Of a DNA stretch of 5,777 bases, positions 1 through 5,721 are shown piece by piece (position 1 is the first letter of the stretch; every line of letters starts with the position of its first letter). The stretch is taken from NCBI GenBank assembly GCA_003523055.1, contig DPHC01000014.1, forward strand, positions 7,102 to 12,878. The letters are read 5' to 3'. The translations under genes and the position numbers were made by a program. This stretch comes from Dehalococcoidia bacterium (GTDB taxonomy: Bacteria > Chloroflexota > Dehalococcoidia > Lucifugimonadales > UBA3495). The notes under the pieces were generated by a model. That model was not told the origin of the DNA, did not search any database, and worked only from the letters and a program-made list of their open reading frames with translations.

Positions 1-86
1 ATGTTTTGACATTTTTATTATAGATAAACATTTTCGAGGCATACACAATATATTTAGGATAAAAATCAGTCGAAATTGATTTAAAG

Positions 87-341
87 ATGAACACTAAATT
101 AGTGGTTTCATTCGAAGTGGAAAACTGAGGAAAATTCAAAACAGCATTCGAAACAGGACGCTCTGCTCGATCTCAGGCATGAGTAACTGGATAAACTGGG
201 ACAGAAAACTCCGTTTATGTCTTGGGCGAAGCAACTTCACTAGAAGGCTTTCAAACACCTTTCCAACCCGCTTCGCAAAAAGAACTAATGGAGGACGCAG
301 GAGTCATTTCAGTTCCGAATATAGTAATTTTAGAAGATTAA
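87..341 (+). pseudogene. Small (84-codon) protein gene interrupted by three in-frame stop codons
   Basis: Read from ATG 87, one frame runs to TAA 339-341 and gives a protein-like sequence: it begins MNTKLVVSFEVEN, continues GKFKTAFETGRSARSQA, and from 195 reads on through NSVYVLGEATSLEGF and QKELMEDAGVISVPNIVILED. It is broken by TGA at 126-128 (codon 14), TGA at 180-182 (codon 32) and TAA at 192-194 (codon 36). No frameshift is needed to join the pieces. The size, the beta-alpha pattern and the ending (charged helix, NAGV/DAGV-like turn, final strand) recall small ferredoxin-like dimeric alpha-beta barrel proteins of about 85-90 residues. That family link is from memory and tentative. No Shine-Dalgarno site precedes the ATG, unlike the intact neighbours, so initiation may also be lost. 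I infer a gene decayed by point mutation. Recoding is possible but unlikely, because one of the stops is TAA and the other genes show no in-frame TGA. Positions 1-86 before it are AT-rich with no supportable gene. Confidence 0.68.
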
Positions 342-359
342 TTGGCCATAATCAGGCAT

Positions 360-369
360 ATTACGTAAT
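360..369. repeat. 10-bp perfect palindrome, possible operator
   Basis: ATTACGTAAT reads the same on both strands and lies 31 bases before the TATAAT at 400-405. Its ACGT core recurs in the two arms of the inverted repeat at 406-452. It could be a regulator half-site pair, or chance in AT-rich DNA. Confidence 0.25.
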
Positions 370-399
370 GTAATGCAGGATTCTTTAACGTTGTACTAG

Positions 400-405
400 T
401 ATAAT
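400..405 (+). promoter_or_regulatory. Candidate -10 element for the 457-1047 gene
   Basis: A perfect TATAAT hexamer sits 51 bases before the ATG at 457 in otherwise gene-free DNA. No good -35 hexamer is seen at 16-18 bases upstream and there is no TGN extension. Transcription would be expected to start near 411-413. Confidence 0.4.
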
Positions 406-452
406 CCCCACGTAGTCTTAAGGTATTATAAATTTTTATTATTACGTGGAGG
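406..452 (+). promoter_or_regulatory. Inverted repeat reaching into the ribosome binding site
   Basis: CCACGTA (408-414) is complementary to TACGTGG (443-449), a 7-bp match across a 28-base AT-rich loop. After one mismatch, CC at 406-407 could also pair with GG at 451-452. The right arm overlaps the GGAGG ribosome binding site at 448-452. In a transcript starting upstream of 406 it could mask that site. If transcription starts near 412, it is better read as a DNA-level operator. Confidence 0.3.
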
Positions 453-456
453 TGTT

Positions 457-1047
457 ATGAACACAAAAAATCTTACTGGACTAATGTTAATTATTTCCCC
501 AATTGTGGCTATGAGCGTTTATGTCGTATGGAGTATTATCGCGCCAAATCAAAGCCCGGGAGAGCTGAGAGCTAACTCGGACATATTAACCCCGTTGTTA
601 CTAATTGTAGGTCTTGCTTTGCTGATGTGGTCTATTGGTCTCAAATGGTTAGCAGATACCATGACTGACGGTAATGGAGGAGATTATGCCCGTATGGGCG
701 GGTTGCTTATTATAATAGCTACAACAGGTATTCTTGTAGAAATTTCTTATATGATTGGAACCGCAGGGGCTCCAGCCGAGGTATCAGACATGCTTTATAT
801 ACAAGGCCAAACAGTCGGAGTAATTGCAACTATCGTGCAATTCCTTGGGCTAAGTATATTAGGCATTGGAATATATATGCAGAAGAATTTAAATAAATAT
901 ATTCCATGCTTAATGGTGTTGGCAGGAGTTATTGGTATCGTGTTTGCCTTAATGGATTATTCCTCTCCATTGATGGGCATCGCGTATATAGGTTTTGCTA
1001 TATCTTCGGTACTATTAGGTATATTCTATCGCAAAGCTAAAGACTAA
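457..1047 (+). CDS. Six-helix integral membrane protein of unknown function
   Basis: This 196-residue protein is almost entirely hydrophobic. Six membrane segments can be placed at about residues 8-28, 44-65, 81-103, 120-141, 148-167 and 172-191. Short polar loops join them; the longest (about 29-43, 66-80 and 104-119) lie between helices 1-2, 2-3 and 3-4. The tail RKAKD is positively charged and, by the positive-inside rule, probably cytoplasmic. There is no catalytic or metal-binding motif, no soluble domain and no cleavable signal peptide; the first helix probably serves as anchor. The start is well set by GGAGG at 448-452, four bases before ATG. The gene has its own putative -10 upstream and a terminator downstream, so it is probably transcribed alone. 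I do not recognise the family. It might be a DUF998- or DUF4386-like small membrane protein, but no motif decides this. Confidence 0.85.
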   Translation: MNTKNLTGLMLIISPIVAMSVYVVWSIIAPNQSPGELRANSDILTPLLLIVGLALLMWSIGLKWLADTMTDGNGGDYARMGGLLIIIATTGILVEISYMIGTAGAPAEVSDMLYIQGQTVGVIATIVQFLGLSILGIGIYMQKNLNKYIPCLMVLAGVIGIVFALMDYSSPLMGIAYIGFAISSVLLGIFYRKAKD

Positions 1048-1067
1048 CTCAAACGTAAAGTTTGAGT
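1047..1067 (+). other. Short stem-loop just after the membrane protein gene
   Basis: ACTCAAAC (1047-1054) pairs perfectly with GTTTGAGT (1060-1067) around the 5-base loop GTAAA. The first base is the last base of the stop codon. No T-run follows, so alone it is not a terminator. It may protect the 3' end or assist the terminator that follows. Confidence 0.5.
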
Positions 1068-1071
1068 AGTT

Positions 1072-1077
1072 TATAAT
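1072..1077 (+). promoter_or_regulatory. Candidate -10 element for the MFS gene, inside the terminator
   Basis: A perfect TATAAT overlaps the left foot of the terminator stem, 47 bases before the MFS start codon. The matching -35 position (TCAAAC, 1049-1054) is poor. Without it, no promoter for the MFS gene is visible after the terminator. The hexamer may simply reflect the AT-rich base of the stem. Confidence 0.25.
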
Positions 1078-1105
1078 GGGAGGCCTCAAGGTCTCCCATT
1101 ATTTT
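1073..1105 (+). terminator. Rho-independent terminator
   Basis: Bases 1073-1085 pair with 1090-1102 in a 13-pair stem (one G-T wobble; GGGAGGCC against GGTCTCCC at the core), closed by the tetraloop TCAA. The stem runs straight into TTTT at 1102-1105. It should end transcription of the membrane protein gene and separate it from the MFS gene. Confidence 0.85.
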
Positions 1106-1115
1106 GTGCTTCAAA

Positions 1116-1120
1116 AAGGA
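1116..1120 (+). promoter_or_regulatory. Ribosome binding site fixing the MFS start
   Basis: AAGGA lies four bases before ATG 1125, the same spacing seen for the preceding gene. It favours 1125 over an in-frame TTG at 1104, which would fall in the terminator's T-run. Confidence 0.7.
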
Positions 1121-1124
1121 ATAC

Positions 1125-2411
1125 ATGTTAAGAAAGATATATGAATGGAATCCTCCATTTCCGTTTTTTTATGGTTGGGCTATATTGGGAGTTTCATTTT
1201 TTTCAACCTTTGCTGCTACATCTGTTGCCCAAGTCGTACTTGGAGGCATCCAGATGTACATCCTAGAAGATACTGGCTGGGCAAAAACAGACTTCTCATT
1301 AACGATAGCTATCGGTACATGGATTTCTGGTTTTATTAGTCCATTTATTGGTAGATGGGCTGATAAATATGGACCTAGACAACTAATGCCTTTAGCTTTA
1401 GTGATAATCGCTTTATGCTATTTTGGAATTTATGGTATCCCGGCATTTTGGTCTTTTGTTATCGGATATATTATAGCTAGAGCGCTTAGTACACCCATTT
1501 TGATCAGCATAGTACCGAGAACTGTAACCGTGAATTTTTTCCGGAAACGTAGAAATATGGCTTTATCAATTGTAACTATGTCTAGACCTGTGGCAGGCGC
1601 AATAAACATCCAATTGATTTCTTTCATCACAAGTCAACTTGGTTGGAGAGCCGCATATAACATTTTAGGATGGTTTACATTATCGCTGAGCATTCCTATT
1701 TTTTTTATCATGAGACGGAAGCCAGAAGATATCGGTATCAATCCAGATGGTGACCTGGCTTACGACAAAGAAGAAGAAACAACTGCTGTGGACTTGACAG
1801 AATACAGTTGGACTTTTAGAGATGCTATAAAAACTCCAGCCTTTTGGTTGCTAGCTGGGGTTAGTTCATTTGTTACATTAGCTTCCTCCAGCGTCCAATT
1901 TACACTGGTTCCTTATTACGTTGAACATTTAGGATTGTCAAAATTTGAAGCAGCATCTATTTTTAGCCTTGGAACTGTATTGGCTCTTGCTACGTTCCTG
2001 TGGGGAATGGTTGCAGATAGATTTAGTCCTAGAATTTTATTAATTGCTATTCTTTGCGTGGCGTCAGGCCTTTTGGTTTTGTTACTGAATATACACAATG
2101 CTTACCAAGCCTGGGGATTTGCTGTTTTATGGGGTGTCTTTTCGGGTGCCGTTCAAGAAATGGCAATAGAAGCAGTTCTAGCGCAATATTTTGGTAGGGG
2201 TGCTTATGGGAGTATCAGCGGAGCAATAGGTCCAATGCAGATTACCGCTTTAGGTTTTGGAACCACTTTTGGCGCTTTGATTCATAGTATTTCTGGTTCT
2301 TATAACCCTGTTTACATCACTATAGCGGTGATTTATTTATCCTGTGCCGTTATGGCAATTGTTGTTAAACCTCCAAAAAAACCAATAAATATAAATCAAC
2401 TAAGTAAATAA
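1125..2411 (+). CDS. MFS transporter, monocarboxylate/oxalate-formate antiporter type
   Basis: This 428-residue inner-membrane carrier has twelve predicted helices in two halves of six (about residues 14-196 and 239-416), joined by a charged cytoplasmic loop at 197-237. The MFS motif A is clear between helices 2 and 3 (GRWADKYGPR, 76-85). A degenerate copy lies between helices 8 and 9 (GMVADRFSPR, 294-303). The phrase RKPEDIGINPDG (198-209), just after helix 6, and YFGRGAYGSISG (355-366), before helix 11, are typical of the monocarboxylate/OFA branch, which moves small organic acids by proton symport or exchange. The substrate cannot be read from the sequence. The start at 1125 is chosen for its Shine-Dalgarno site and because an N-terminus ending NPPFPFFYGW before helix 1 is usual. 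The gene is isolated by a terminator upstream. Its last 12 bases overlap the convergent SRPBCC gene. Confidence 0.92.
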   Translation: MLRKIYEWNPPFPFFYGWAILGVSFFSTFAATSVAQVVLGGIQMYILEDTGWAKTDFSLTIAIGTWISGFISPFIGRWADKYGPRQLMPLALVIIALCYFGIYGIPAFWSFVIGYIIARALSTPILISIVPRTVTVNFFRKRRNMALSIVTMSRPVAGAINIQLISFITSQLGWRAAYNILGWFTLSLSIPIFFIMRRKPEDIGINPDGDLAYDKEEETTAVDLTEYSWTFRDAIKTPAFWLLAGVSSFVTLASSSVQFTLVPYYVEHLGLSKFEAASIFSLGTVLALATFLWGMVADRFSPRILLIAILCVASGLLVLLLNIHNAYQAWGFAVLWGVFSGAVQEMAIEAVLAQYFGRGAYGSISGAIGPMQITALGFGTTFGALIHSISGSYNPVYITIAVIYLSCAVMAIVVKPPKKPININQLSK

Positions 2412-2858
2412 TTTGTTTATGTAATTTTGTCTAAAAGAGAATATGTTTCTGAGCTTCTTATCTATTAATAACATATTTGCGAACGCTCCAAGCGGCCCGA
2501 ACGGAGGCTCATAAGTTACTATGTCTCTCATTACTATTCCTTCGTCAGATTCTGAGAACATATGCTGGTGATGCCAAAATTTATACGGACCAATTCTTTG
2601 TTCGTCAACGAAAAATACTTTTTCCTTTATGTGTGTTATCTCTGTTACCCAGTCGCTTTTAATGCCTAAGAAAGGACTTACAGTATAAGATATGATTAAA
2701 CCCTCATACATGTATTCAGGTACGTCTTTGGAAGTTATATCGAATCCCATGTAATCTGGTGTTATTGATTTTAGATTTCTAGGATCAGAAATAAAATCCC
2801 AAACTTCATCTATGCCTGATTTTATAGTTTGTTTATAATCGAGTTGATAGAAAGCCAT
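2400..2858 (-). CDS. SRPBCC (START/Bet v 1-like) ligand-binding family protein
   Basis: This 152-residue soluble protein has the layout of the SRPBCC helix-grip fold: a first strand (about 6-13), the short helix VWDFISDPRNLKSITP (19-34), a run of antiparallel strands (38-118) and a long C-terminal helix (about 123-150). The segment RIGPYKFWHHQHMF (88-101) followed by MRDIVTYEPPFGPLG (110-124) is typical of the COG4276-like group, which is often encoded beside SDR oxidoreductases and sometimes misnamed cell-division inhibitor. Such proteins bind hydrophobic small molecules in a central cavity; the ligand is unknown here. The gene lies 21 bases after the SDR stop codon and is probably cotranscribed with it. 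AAGGG, about 10 bases before ATG, is a slightly distant ribosome binding site. Its stop codon is TAG, the only one in the window, and it lies inside the MFS coding end. Confidence 0.88.
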   Translation of the reverse strand: MAFYQLDYKQTIKSGIDEVWDFISDPRNLKSITPDYMGFDITSKDVPEYMYEGLIISYTVSPFLGIKSDWVTEITHIKEKVFFVDEQRIGPYKFWHHQHMFSESDEGIVMRDIVTYEPPFGPLGAFANMLLIDKKLRNIFSFRQNYINKLFT

Positions 2859-2879
2859 AATGTAATATCCCTTTTGTAT

Positions 2880-4298
2880 TTAATGGGTTAGTTTGTAAAT
2901 TAACCCTCTGAAAATAAATAAGTGAAATGGTAACAAAGCGTACCAATATAATCTTCCAATTATGCCTCGAGGCCGGAAAGTAGCTGTTTGGAGTAAAGTT
3001 TCTTTGTTCAATATCTCAAATTCCAACCATGCTTCTCCAGGTACTTTCATTTCTGCGCTTAGTATCAACCGTCCATTATGCTTGTTGGCGTATATTACTT
3101 TCCAGAAATCTATCTTATCTCCGATTTTGATATCATTTGGATGTGTTCTTCCTACACCTAATCCTACTCCGCCAATTAATTTGTCCAAAAACGCTCGGAA
3201 CTTCCAAAGCCAATCTGCGTAATACCATCCGTTTTCTCCTCCAATGCTCCAGATCTTGTTTACACATTGTTCTAGATTATGAATATGAGCTGTTTTGATA
3301 TCTTTTACACATCCTCTTTCAGGTGAATATATGAAATCTTGAGGGATAGACGATATATCATTTTCTATTACGGCTGGTCGCGTTGATGTAATTTTCGGGT
3401 AGTATTCGATTTCAGGTAAGGCTTGCTCCAGTGCAGAAGTATAGTCCATTGGATTTATTGAAAGTGTTTCACACAGGTCATTGTTTTCGCATATTATCTC
3501 TACTTTCATGCTATTAACTAATGCTCTAGCTAACCTATAGCTGGTGGACGTAACTAAATATAACCAATATGAAGAAAGCCGAGGCGTAAGTACAGGAATA
3601 GTGATGATTAATCTTTTTAGTTTGCGAATTCGAGCGTACTCCATTAGCATTTGCTTATATGTGAGGATGTTTGGACCGCCAATGTCGAAGCTGTTGTTGT
3701 AAGTTGAAGGTTCCATCAGACATGCGAAGAGAAGTTTAATAACATCAGTGACAGCGATGGGTTGGCACTTAGTTTTAAGCCATTTTGGAGTTACCATCAC
3801 CGGTAACTTCTCAACGAGATCACGAATGATTTCAAATGAAGAACTTCCTGATCCTATGATTATCCCAGATCTTAATGTTGTAAAATGGTACGTTCCTGTT
3901 TTCAATTCATCTTCAACAGCTTTTCTAGATGATAAATGTTGCGAAAGGTTGTTTTCATTGGTTATCCCACCAAGATATATAACTTGTTTAATCGCAGTAC
4001 TTTCTACATGGTTCTTAAAATTAATAGCGCATTGGAGTTCTAAATCAGAATAATTTGAACTACTAGCCATGGAATGAATCAAATAGTAAGCTGCGTCTAT
4101 ATCAAGCGGTATTTGTTTTACAGTCTCAGGTTTTAAGAAATCTAATTCAATGATTTCTATCATAGATTCAATTGATTGTGGTGGTCTAAATTTGGTTTTG
4201 TCCCGGACACAACAAACTACATTATGGCCACCTGTTACCAGCGAATGCAATAATTTGTATCCTACGTATCCAGATGCTCCGGTTAAAAGTATCTTCAT
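2880..4298 (-). CDS. Atypical SDR NAD(P)-binding oxidoreductase with C-terminal DUF2867 domain
   Basis: This is a 472-residue two-domain protein. The N-terminal Rossmann domain opens with TGASGYVG (6-13, the GxxGxxG dinucleotide loop). R32 follows the second strand, suggesting NADP(H). LDF (52-54) and the YYLIHSM strand (71-77) follow, then VIYLGG (106-111) and a C-terminal substrate-side region. The classical YxxxK catalytic pair is not evident, as in atypical SDRs of the NmrA/complex I subunit type. From about residue 315 comes a DUF2867 domain with GGENGWYYADWLW (353-365), GGVGLGVGR (376-384) and FRPRG (441-445). It ends in a hydrophobic stretch (about 450-470) that may touch the membrane. 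The reaction is unknown; quinone, carotenoid or lipid-related substrates are guesses. The start is fixed by the conserved MKILLTGASG. The GAGG upstream is 16 bases away, so the ribosome binding site is poor. The repeat-bearing gap upstream probably holds its promoter. Confidence 0.9.
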   Translation of the reverse strand: MKILLTGASGYVGYKLLHSLVTGGHNVVCCVRDKTKFRPPQSIESMIEIIELDFLKPETVKQIPLDIDAAYYLIHSMASSSNYSDLELQCAINFKNHVESTAIKQVIYLGGITNENNLSQHLSSRKAVEDELKTGTYHFTTLRSGIIIGSGSSSFEIIRDLVEKLPVMVTPKWLKTKCQPIAVTDVIKLLFACLMEPSTYNNSFDIGGPNILTYKQMLMEYARIRKLKRLIITIPVLTPRLSSYWLYLVTSTSYRLARALVNSMKVEIICENNDLCETLSINPMDYTSALEQALPEIEYYPKITSTRPAVIENDISSIPQDFIYSPERGCVKDIKTAHIHNLEQCVNKIWSIGGENGWYYADWLWKFRAFLDKLIGGVGLGVGRTHPNDIKIGDKIDFWKVIYANKHNGRLILSAEMKVPGEAWLEFEILNKETLLQTATFRPRGIIGRLYWYALLPFHLFIFRGLIYKLTH

Positions 4299-4359
4299 GA
4301 AGATTAATGTACTGCCTCATACCCATTTTTGTTCTATAGGTAGGGATTAATTTATTATT

Positions 4360-4393
4360 ATATATTATACACTTGTTTGCATATATTATACAC
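4360..4393 (-). promoter_or_regulatory. Phased 13-bp direct repeat with tandem TATAAT, likely promoter/operator of the SDR-SRPBCC pair
   Basis: Plus-strand ATATATTATACAC occurs twice without mismatch, at 4360-4372 and 4381-4393. The copies start 21 bp apart (two helical turns), with an 8-base spacer. On the minus strand each copy reads GTGTATAATATAT and contains TATAAT, at 4369-4364 and 4390-4385. The nearer one is 65 bases before the SDR ATG. With a 17-base spacer the -35 would be TGTATA, which is weak and lies in the distal copy. The distal copy also contains the stop codon of the monooxygenase gene and is extended by the palindrome ACACGTGT (4390-4397). It could be tandem promoters, an activator site, or both. 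Confidence 0.5.
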
Positions 4394-5480
4394 GTGTTTT
4401 TAATTTTGGAGACACCTTTAAGGCTACTAATGCAACAGACTCGTTAATTTGCTCTTTGGTCAGTAAGCCGCCTACATTTGGTTCCATTATTATTCCAGTT
4501 ATACCCATTTCTTCTTCTGCGTACCTAAGTTTTTCAATCACTTGTTCAGGAGTTCCATAAGCTAATCTTCCTTCTAAAAGATCATCGTAGGTCAAACTGG
4601 AAAGAGCTTGTGCTCTTCGTGCCAGATTTTCTGCATCGTTTGGACCAGCTGCTTTTACGGCGTTTACAGCATTTTGTGCTTGTCTATCGAAAGCATTTAT
4701 AGCTCCTTGCCTCGGGTTTTCCCTGGCTAGCTCTGGGTTTTCATGTACATATACGGGAATTCTCATATAAATTTCTGGTTCTCCTGGGTGCCCGGCTGCT
4801 TTCCATGCATCTTTATATAATTGAAGGCTTTTCCCAGTATTCTTGATATCCGAACCTCGAAGGCCTGTTGCCAATGGGAAGCCTTGAGTTCCTACTACTG
4901 GGAAAGTGTCAGGAGTATTGGCTGCGATAACAATCGGCGGATGAGGAGTTTGGTACGGTTGAGGCATTACAGAAACGTCTTCAAACTCATAATACTTACC
5001 TTTGTGGTTTAATTTCTCGTCATTCCAAGCTTTTAGAATGATTTCTAATGATTCTTGGAATATATCTCTACTTTCTGAATAAGGCACTCCATACCCTTGG
5101 TAAGATTTTGGGAAACTACTACGGCCTATGCCAAAAATTAATCGTCCTTTGCTTATGTGATCGAGAGTAGCTGCTTCTTCTGCTAATCGTATCGGATGAC
5201 ACAAAGGTAATACTGATACGCCAGTAGCGATTTTGATATTTTGAGTTCTGGCAGCTATTGCAGTTGCCATTACTAAAGGAACCGATGCTACTGATGGTAT
5301 GCTTCCTCCCATAGGGTCAGTTGGACCTTTGTGTGCTGCAAAATGCCTTTCAGCCAGCCATACACCATCTATACCATACTTTTCTGCAGTGTCAGCTAAG
5401 GTAAATGCTTCAGCAAACGCTTCTTCTTGAGTAGAGCCTATTCGATAATCACATTCCATCACTAATCCGATATGCTTCAT
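4386..5480 (-). CDS. LLM-class flavin-dependent monooxygenase (bacterial luciferase-like)
   Basis: This 364-residue cytoplasmic TIM-barrel enzyme belongs to the luciferase-like family. Such enzymes use FMNH2, supplied by a separate reductase, and oxygen to hydroxylate or cleave organic substrates. Family hallmarks are the first strand KHIGLVMECDY (2-12), GVWLAERHF (39-47, with a histidine at the position typical of the active site), GVSVLPLCHPIRLAEEAATLD (87-107), and SKGRLIFGIGR (110-120), which contributes to the flavin phosphate site. PPIVIAAN, in the second half, and the late YGTPEQVIEKL segment are also typical. The substrate is not predictable. The frame stays open upstream to 5666, but that extension overlaps the YHS gene in another frame and looks like noise. 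MKHIGL at 5480 matches the family N-terminus and has a good ribosome binding site. The gene follows the YHS gene by 28 bases, so they are probably one operon. No flavin reductase is in view. Confidence 0.93.
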   Translation of the reverse strand: MKHIGLVMECDYRIGSTQEEAFAEAFTLADTAEKYGIDGVWLAERHFAAHKGPTDPMGGSIPSVASVPLVMATAIAARTQNIKIATGVSVLPLCHPIRLAEEAATLDHISKGRLIFGIGRSSFPKSYQGYGVPYSESRDIFQESLEIILKAWNDEKLNHKGKYYEFEDVSVMPQPYQTPHPPIVIAANTPDTFPVVGTQGFPLATGLRGSDIKNTGKSLQLYKDAWKAAGHPGEPEIYMRIPVYVHENPELARENPRQGAINAFDRQAQNAVNAVKAAGPNDAENLARRAQALSSLTYDDLLEGRLAYGTPEQVIEKLRYAEEEMGITGIIMEPNVGGLLTKEQINESVALVALKVSPKLKTRV

Positions 5481-5488
5481 TCCAAACT

Positions 5489-5493
5489 TCCTC
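5489..5493 (-). promoter_or_regulatory. Ribosome binding site fixing the monooxygenase start
   Basis: On the minus strand GAGGA stands eight bases before ATG at 5480, in the gap after the YHS stop codon. It supports the 364-residue protein rather than the longer open frame. Confidence 0.75.
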
Positions 5494-5508
5494 TTCTTGT
5501 TTTTTTGG

Positions 5509-5706
5509 TTATTTTGCGTAATTGGTAGGTGATGCCAAAAAATTATTTCTGCATTGTAAACCGCAGAAATAATACCATTCTCCATCGTAAAAACTACGAG
5601 TGCCAGTATTAGGATCCACTTCGTCAGCGCCATGTGCTGTTTGTCCAGTTGACGCTCTAGCTGCATCCAAGTCTATTTGTTTTTCACATACTGTGCAATT
5701 TGGCAT
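5509..5706 (-). CDS. Small YHS-like four-cysteine zinc-binding protein
   Basis: The product is 65 residues long and soluble. It has a CxxC near the N-terminus (C4, C7) and a CxxxC near the C-terminus (C48, C52) within YYFCGLQCRNNFLASPTNY (45-63). That end matches the YHS pattern (YyFCs..C...F...P..Y) found in metal-handling ATPases and in small stand-alone proteins. The four cysteines probably bind one zinc or another transition metal. Compared with a minimal YHS domain, the middle is longer (about 15-38) and carries a TAHGADEVDPNTGTRSF segment. CGAGGAG ends seven bases before ATG, an excellent ribosome binding site. The gene begins 15 bases after the preceding stop codon and ends 28 bases before the monooxygenase. 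A role in metal or redox support of that enzyme is a guess from position only. Confidence 0.85.
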   Translation of the reverse strand: MPNCTVCEKQIDLDAARASTGQTAHGADEVDPNTGTRSFYDGEWYYFCGLQCRNNFLASPTNYAK

Positions 5707-5713
5707 AAATATA

Positions 5714-5719
5714 CTCCTC
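5714..5719 (-). promoter_or_regulatory. Strong ribosome binding site of the YHS gene
   Basis: On the minus strand GAGGAG lies seven bases before ATG 5706, in the 15-base gap after the preceding gene. It is strong support that this 65-residue frame is translated rather than the overlapping one. Confidence 0.8.
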
Positions 5720-5721
5720 GA

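Noticed and set aside
6..34. Promoter with perfect -35 TTGACA at 6-11
   Set aside because: At 17 bases the -10 position reads CATTTT, which is poor; no better hexamer lies within the allowed spacing.
2..79. Open frame at the left edge that could be the tail of an upstream gene
   Set aside because: Only 25 codons of AT-driven I, F, K and R residues with no recognisable protein pattern.
126..182. Selenoprotein reading of the two TGA codons at 126 and 180
   Set aside because: No convincing SECIS-like hairpin follows either codon by eye, the contexts are not redox motifs, and the TAA at 192 would still stop translation.
179..373. 64-residue open frame starting MSNWINWD
   Set aside because: It lies out of frame with the protein-like remnant at 87-341, has odd composition rich in R, N and S, and has no ribosome binding site.
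1104..1124. TTG start giving the MFS protein seven extra residues
   Set aside because: It sits in the terminator's T-run and lacks a ribosome binding site; ATG 1125 has one at normal distance.
1430..2098. Minus-strand open frames inside the MFS gene
   Set aside because: They are antisense shadows of twelve-helix coding sequence with no independent support.
2962..4053. Plus-strand open frames of 86 and 101 codons inside the SDR gene
   Set aside because: They are antisense shadows of a well-supported SDR-DUF2867 gene and have no ribosome binding sites or family features.
5481..5666. N-terminal extension of the monooxygenase to 426 residues
   Set aside because: The extra 62 residues overlap the YHS gene in another frame, do not resemble LLM N-termini, and the internal ATG at 5480 has a good ribosome binding site.
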